The notes below the pieces were generated by a model. That model worked only from the letters and a program-made list of their open reading frames with translations, was not told the DNA's origin and did no database searches. Of a DNA stretch of 8,121 nucleotides, positions 5,898-8,121 are shown piece by piece; position 1 is the stretch's first letter, and every line of letters starts with the position of its first letter. A program made the position numbers and the translations under genes. Source of the stretch: Candidatus Brockarchaeota archaeon. GTDB lineage: Archaea; Thermoproteota; EX4484-205; DTQO01. Location: the NCBI GenBank assembly GCA_017601265.1, contig JAFNJA010000076.1, forward strand, positions 1 to 8,121, given 5' to 3'.

Positions 5898-7194
5898 GGA
5901 GAGAACCGTAAGGGACGTGGCATGCCCGTTCTGCGGATGCTGTTGCGACGACCTGGAGGTAACGGTCGCCAACGACAGGATAGTGAGGGTGAGGAACGCC
6001 TGCGCCCTGGGCAGATCGAAGTTCGAAAGCGCGCTTGAGGGAAGGGTCCCGAATCCGAGGCGAAATTTCGGCAACGCCGTCGAGGTGAGGTTCAGCGAGG
6101 CGGTCGAGCTTTCTGCCAAGATCCTTTCCGAAGCCAGGTACCCTCTCTTGTGGGGTTGGAGCTGCACGACCTCCGAGGCGCAGAGGGTCGGGGTCGAGCT
6201 CGCAGAGGAGGTGGGAGGCGTCATCGACAGCACGACCTCGACCTGCCACGGGCCGGGAATCCTTGCCGTCCACGATGTTGGCGAATCCTCATGCACCCTC
6301 GGTGAGGTGAGGCACAGGGCGGACCTGGTGGTCTACTGGGGATGCAATCCCGTCCACGCGCATCCGAGGCATATGCAGAGGTATACGGTGCTGTCGGAAG
6401 GAAGGTTCAGGAAGCGGAGGAAGGACAGGAGGATGGTTGTGGTGGACGTGAGGAGGACGGCAACGGCCAGGATGGCTGACGAGTTCATCCAGATAGAGCC
6501 GAACGGCGATTACGAAGCTCTCACAGCGATCAGGATGTGCATTAGGGGGGAGGAGCTGGAGCAGGAGAATGTGGCCGGAGTCCCATCCGGGAGGTTCGAA
6601 GAGCTCGCCGACGAGATGATGAGCTGCGAGTTCGGAGCGATGTTTTTCGGTTTGGGCCTAACGATGTCGGAGGGCAAGTCCAGGAACGTGGATGCCGCGC
6701 TCTCCCTCGTCAGGGAGTTGAACGAGAGGACGAAGTTCGTCATAATCCCGATGAGGGGGCACTTCAACGTGACGGGGGCCAACGAGGTCCTAGCCTGGCA
6801 GACGGGTTATCCGTTCGCGGTCGATTTCAGCCAAGGATACCCTCGCTACAATCCTGGAGAGACGACGGCAGTAGATATAGCGAAGAGGGGGGATTGCGAC
6901 GCGGCCCTGGTGGTCGCGTCGGATCCGATCTCGAACTTCCCGATCGGAGCGGCCAGGCACCTCGCCTCCATCCCGTTGGTTGCGATAGATCCCCACGAGA
7001 CGGCAACCACGAAGGTCGCGAACGTTGTCTTCCCCTCCGCCATCGTTGGGATCGAGGCAGGGGGCACTGTCTACAGGATGGATGGGGTTCCGATCGAGCT
7101 GAAGAAGGTCATCGAACCGCCGAAGGGTTCGTTTAGGGACGAGGAGATACTTTCGGCGATACTGAAGGCGGTGAGGGCTTTGAGGCGGAGGTAG
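5890..7194 (+). CDS. fwdB: Formylmethanofuran dehydrogenase subunit B (Mo/W catalytic subunit)
   Basis: FwdB carries the Mo/W-bis-pterin centre that reduces CO2 to formate inside the complex, plus one [4Fe-4S] cluster. The 434-residue product has usual length. Cluster ligands are visible as C12-P-F-C15-G-C-C-C19-D-D, and C38 in NACALGRSKF. The metal-ligand loop reads STTSTCHGPG (114-123), so the ligand is cysteine (C119) rather than the selenocysteine of some methanogen isoenzymes. WGCNPVHAHPRHMQRY (150-165) and GIEAGGTVYRMDGVP (387-401) are typical FwdB segments. The intact active site separates it from the catalytically dead bacterial FhcB. TTG 5890 is the only sensible start; it overlaps the fwdD end, and AAGG at 5877-5880 may act as ribosome binding site. 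Whether it is the tungsten or molybdenum isoenzyme cannot be decided. Confidence 0.95.
   Translation: MSEERTVRDVACPFCGCCCDDLEVTVANDRIVRVRNACALGRSKFESALEGRVPNPRRNFGNAVEVRFSEAVELSAKILSEARYPLLWGWSCTTSEAQRVGVELAEEVGGVIDSTTSTCHGPGILAVHDVGESSCTLGEVRHRADLVVYWGCNPVHAHPRHMQRYTVLSEGRFRKRRKDRRMVVVDVRRTATARMADEFIQIEPNGDYEALTAIRMCIRGEELEQENVAGVPSGRFEELADEMMSCEFGAMFFGLGLTMSEGKSRNVDAALSLVRELNERTKFVIIPMRGHFNVTGANEVLAWQTGYPFAVDFSQGYPRYNPGETTAVDIAKRGDCDAALVVASDPISNFPIGAARHLASIPLVAIDPHETATTKVANVVFPSAIVGIEAGGTVYRMDGVPIELKKVIEPPKGSFRDEEILSAILKAVRALRRR
7187..7192 (+). promoter_or_regulatory. Shine-Dalgarno site of fwdA
   Basis: GGAGGT at the very end of fwdB precedes ATG 7201 by eight bases. It fixes the fwdA start and shows cotranscribed, closely spaced translation with fwdB. 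Confidence 0.65.
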
Positions 7195-7200
7195 GGATCG

Positions 7201-8121
7201 ATGGAGGAGCTGCTGATAAGGAACGGCTACGTAGTCGACCCATTGAACGGGATCGATTGCGAAAGGATGGACTTGGCCGTCAGAGGCGGAAAGGTAGTCG
7301 AGGAAGCGTCTCCGGCTGCGAAGATCTTGGACGCTTCCAACATGCTGGTGATGCCCGGCGGCGTAGATATCCACTCTCACATAGCGGGTTCAAAGGTGAA
7401 CGCGGCCAGGATACTGAGGCCGGAGGACCACTACGCGGACTTCGAGAGGAAAGGTCCGGTCACGCGGTCAGGAGTTGGGCACTCGGTGCCCTCGACCTTC
7501 GCAACTGGGTACAGGTACGCAAGGATGGGCTACACTACCGTTGTTGAGCCCGCCACGCCCCCGCTCAAGGCCAGGCACACCCACGAGGAGCTGAACGACA
7601 TACCGATAATAGACAAAGCCTGCTTCATCCTCCTGGGAAACAATTGGCACGTTATGGAGTACCTGTCAAAGGGCGAGATCGAGATGTGCGCGGCATACGT
7701 TGCCTGGATGCTCAGAGCCGCCAAGGGCTACGCGATCAAGATCGTGAATCCTGGAGGGGTGGAGGCTTGGCACTGGGGGAGGAACGTACGAGATTTCGAC
7801 TCCGAGGTGCCGAACTTCGGAATAACGCCAAGGGAGATCGTCAAGGGGTTGTGCAGGGTGAACAAGATCCTTGGGTTGCCCCACGCAATACACGTCCACC
7901 CAAACAACCTAGGAAAGCCGGGGAACTACAGGACGACGATCAAGACGATGGATAGCGTGAAGGGGATCGCTGGAGGGAGGGGATCGATCCACATAGCCCA
8001 CTGCCAATTCACGAGCTTCAAGGGGGATGATTGGACCTCGCTCAGGTCAGGAGCTGAGGAGGTGGCCAGTTACGTGAACTTGAACGAGCACGTGACGCTC
8101 GATCTTGGTCAGGTGATATTC
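7201..8121 (+). CDS. fwdA: Formylmethanofuran dehydrogenase subunit A (amidohydrolase), N-terminal part only
   Basis: FwdA is the zinc amidohydrolase-fold subunit that condenses formate, delivered through an internal tunnel from FwdB, with methanofuran. The frame is open to the right edge, giving 307 of about 570 expected residues. Metal-site signatures are present: VMPGGVDIHSHIAGSKVN (50-67) with H58 and H60; AIKIVNPGG (178-186) with K180, the lysine expected to be carboxylated; HAIHVHPNNLG (228-238) with H231; and HIAHCQF (264-270). The later catalytic aspartate lies beyond the window. The start is ATG 7201, six bases after the fwdB stop. The D-B-A order suggests fwdC or other subunits follow on the right. 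Confidence 0.95.
   Translation, partial: MEELLIRNGYVVDPLNGIDCERMDLAVRGGKVVEEASPAAKILDASNMLVMPGGVDIHSHIAGSKVNAARILRPEDHYADFERKGPVTRSGVGHSVPSTFATGYRYARMGYTTVVEPATPPLKARHTHEELNDIPIIDKACFILLGNNWHVMEYLSKGEIEMCAAYVAWMLRAAKGYAIKIVNPGGVEAWHWGRNVRDFDSEVPNFGITPREIVKGLCRVNKILGLPHAIHVHPNNLGKPGNYRTTIKTMDSVKGIAGGRGSIHIAHCQFTSFKGDDWTSLRSGAEEVASYVNLNEHVTLDLGQVIF

Noticed and set aside
5238..6296. 352-codon minus-strand frame across mtd, fwdD and fwdB
   Set aside because: It is antisense to three well-supported overlapping genes, with no domain signal.
1..8121. CRISPR arrays, tRNA/rRNA, insertion sequences, attachment sites
   Set aside because: No spaced repeats, cloverleaf-like segments, transposase motifs or terminal inverted repeats were seen by reading both strands.

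Overview
The window looks like a high-GC archaeal chromosome segment that is almost entirely coding. It belongs to an organism using the tetrahydromethanopterin (H4MPT) / coenzyme F420 / methanofuran one-carbon route. The clearest evidence is an F420-dependent methylene-H4MPT dehydrogenase (Mtd) followed by formylmethanofuran dehydrogenase subunits D, B and A. Supporting evidence is archaeal-type TATA/BRE signals, AGG-rich arginine codons and frequent TTG/GTG starts. This fits a methanogen, a methanogen relative, or an anaerobic archaeon with a Wood-Ljungdahl pathway. No marker here fixes the lineage, and no Mcr or other methanogenesis-specific gene is visible.

Layout: 1-379 (-) is the N-terminal part of an FrhB/FdhB-type F420-linked iron-sulfur flavoprotein, cut by the left edge. 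466-1341 (+) is a RimK-type ATP-grasp glutamate ligase, probably MptN-like. 1349-2248 (-) is a divergent member of the CofE (F420-0:glutamate ligase) family. 2410-3426 (+) is a CitG-like (triphosphoribosyl-dephospho-CoA synthase family) protein. 3469-4476 (-) is a Gfo/Idh/MocA-fold protein in which the usual catalytic Lys and His appear replaced. 4636-8121 (+) is a tight run, mtd-fwdD-fwdB-fwdA, with fwdA cut by the right edge.

Functionally, the right half holds two steps of the C1 branch: the CO2/formyl-methanofuran step (Fwd) and the methenyl/methylene-H4MPT step (Mtd). The left half holds candidate cofactor-maturation enzymes and an F420-linked electron-transfer subunit. The most interesting idea is that the CitG-like and CofE-like proteins perform unassigned steps in building H4MPT or a related cofactor. 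A CitG-type triphosphoribosyl transfer resembles chemically the alpha-ribosyl-phosphate linkage found in methanopterin. The Gfo/Idh-like protein with altered catalytic positions is the other item worth a second look. I found no RNA genes, CRISPR arrays, mobile elements or clear terminators, and no gene-free stretch over 300 bases.
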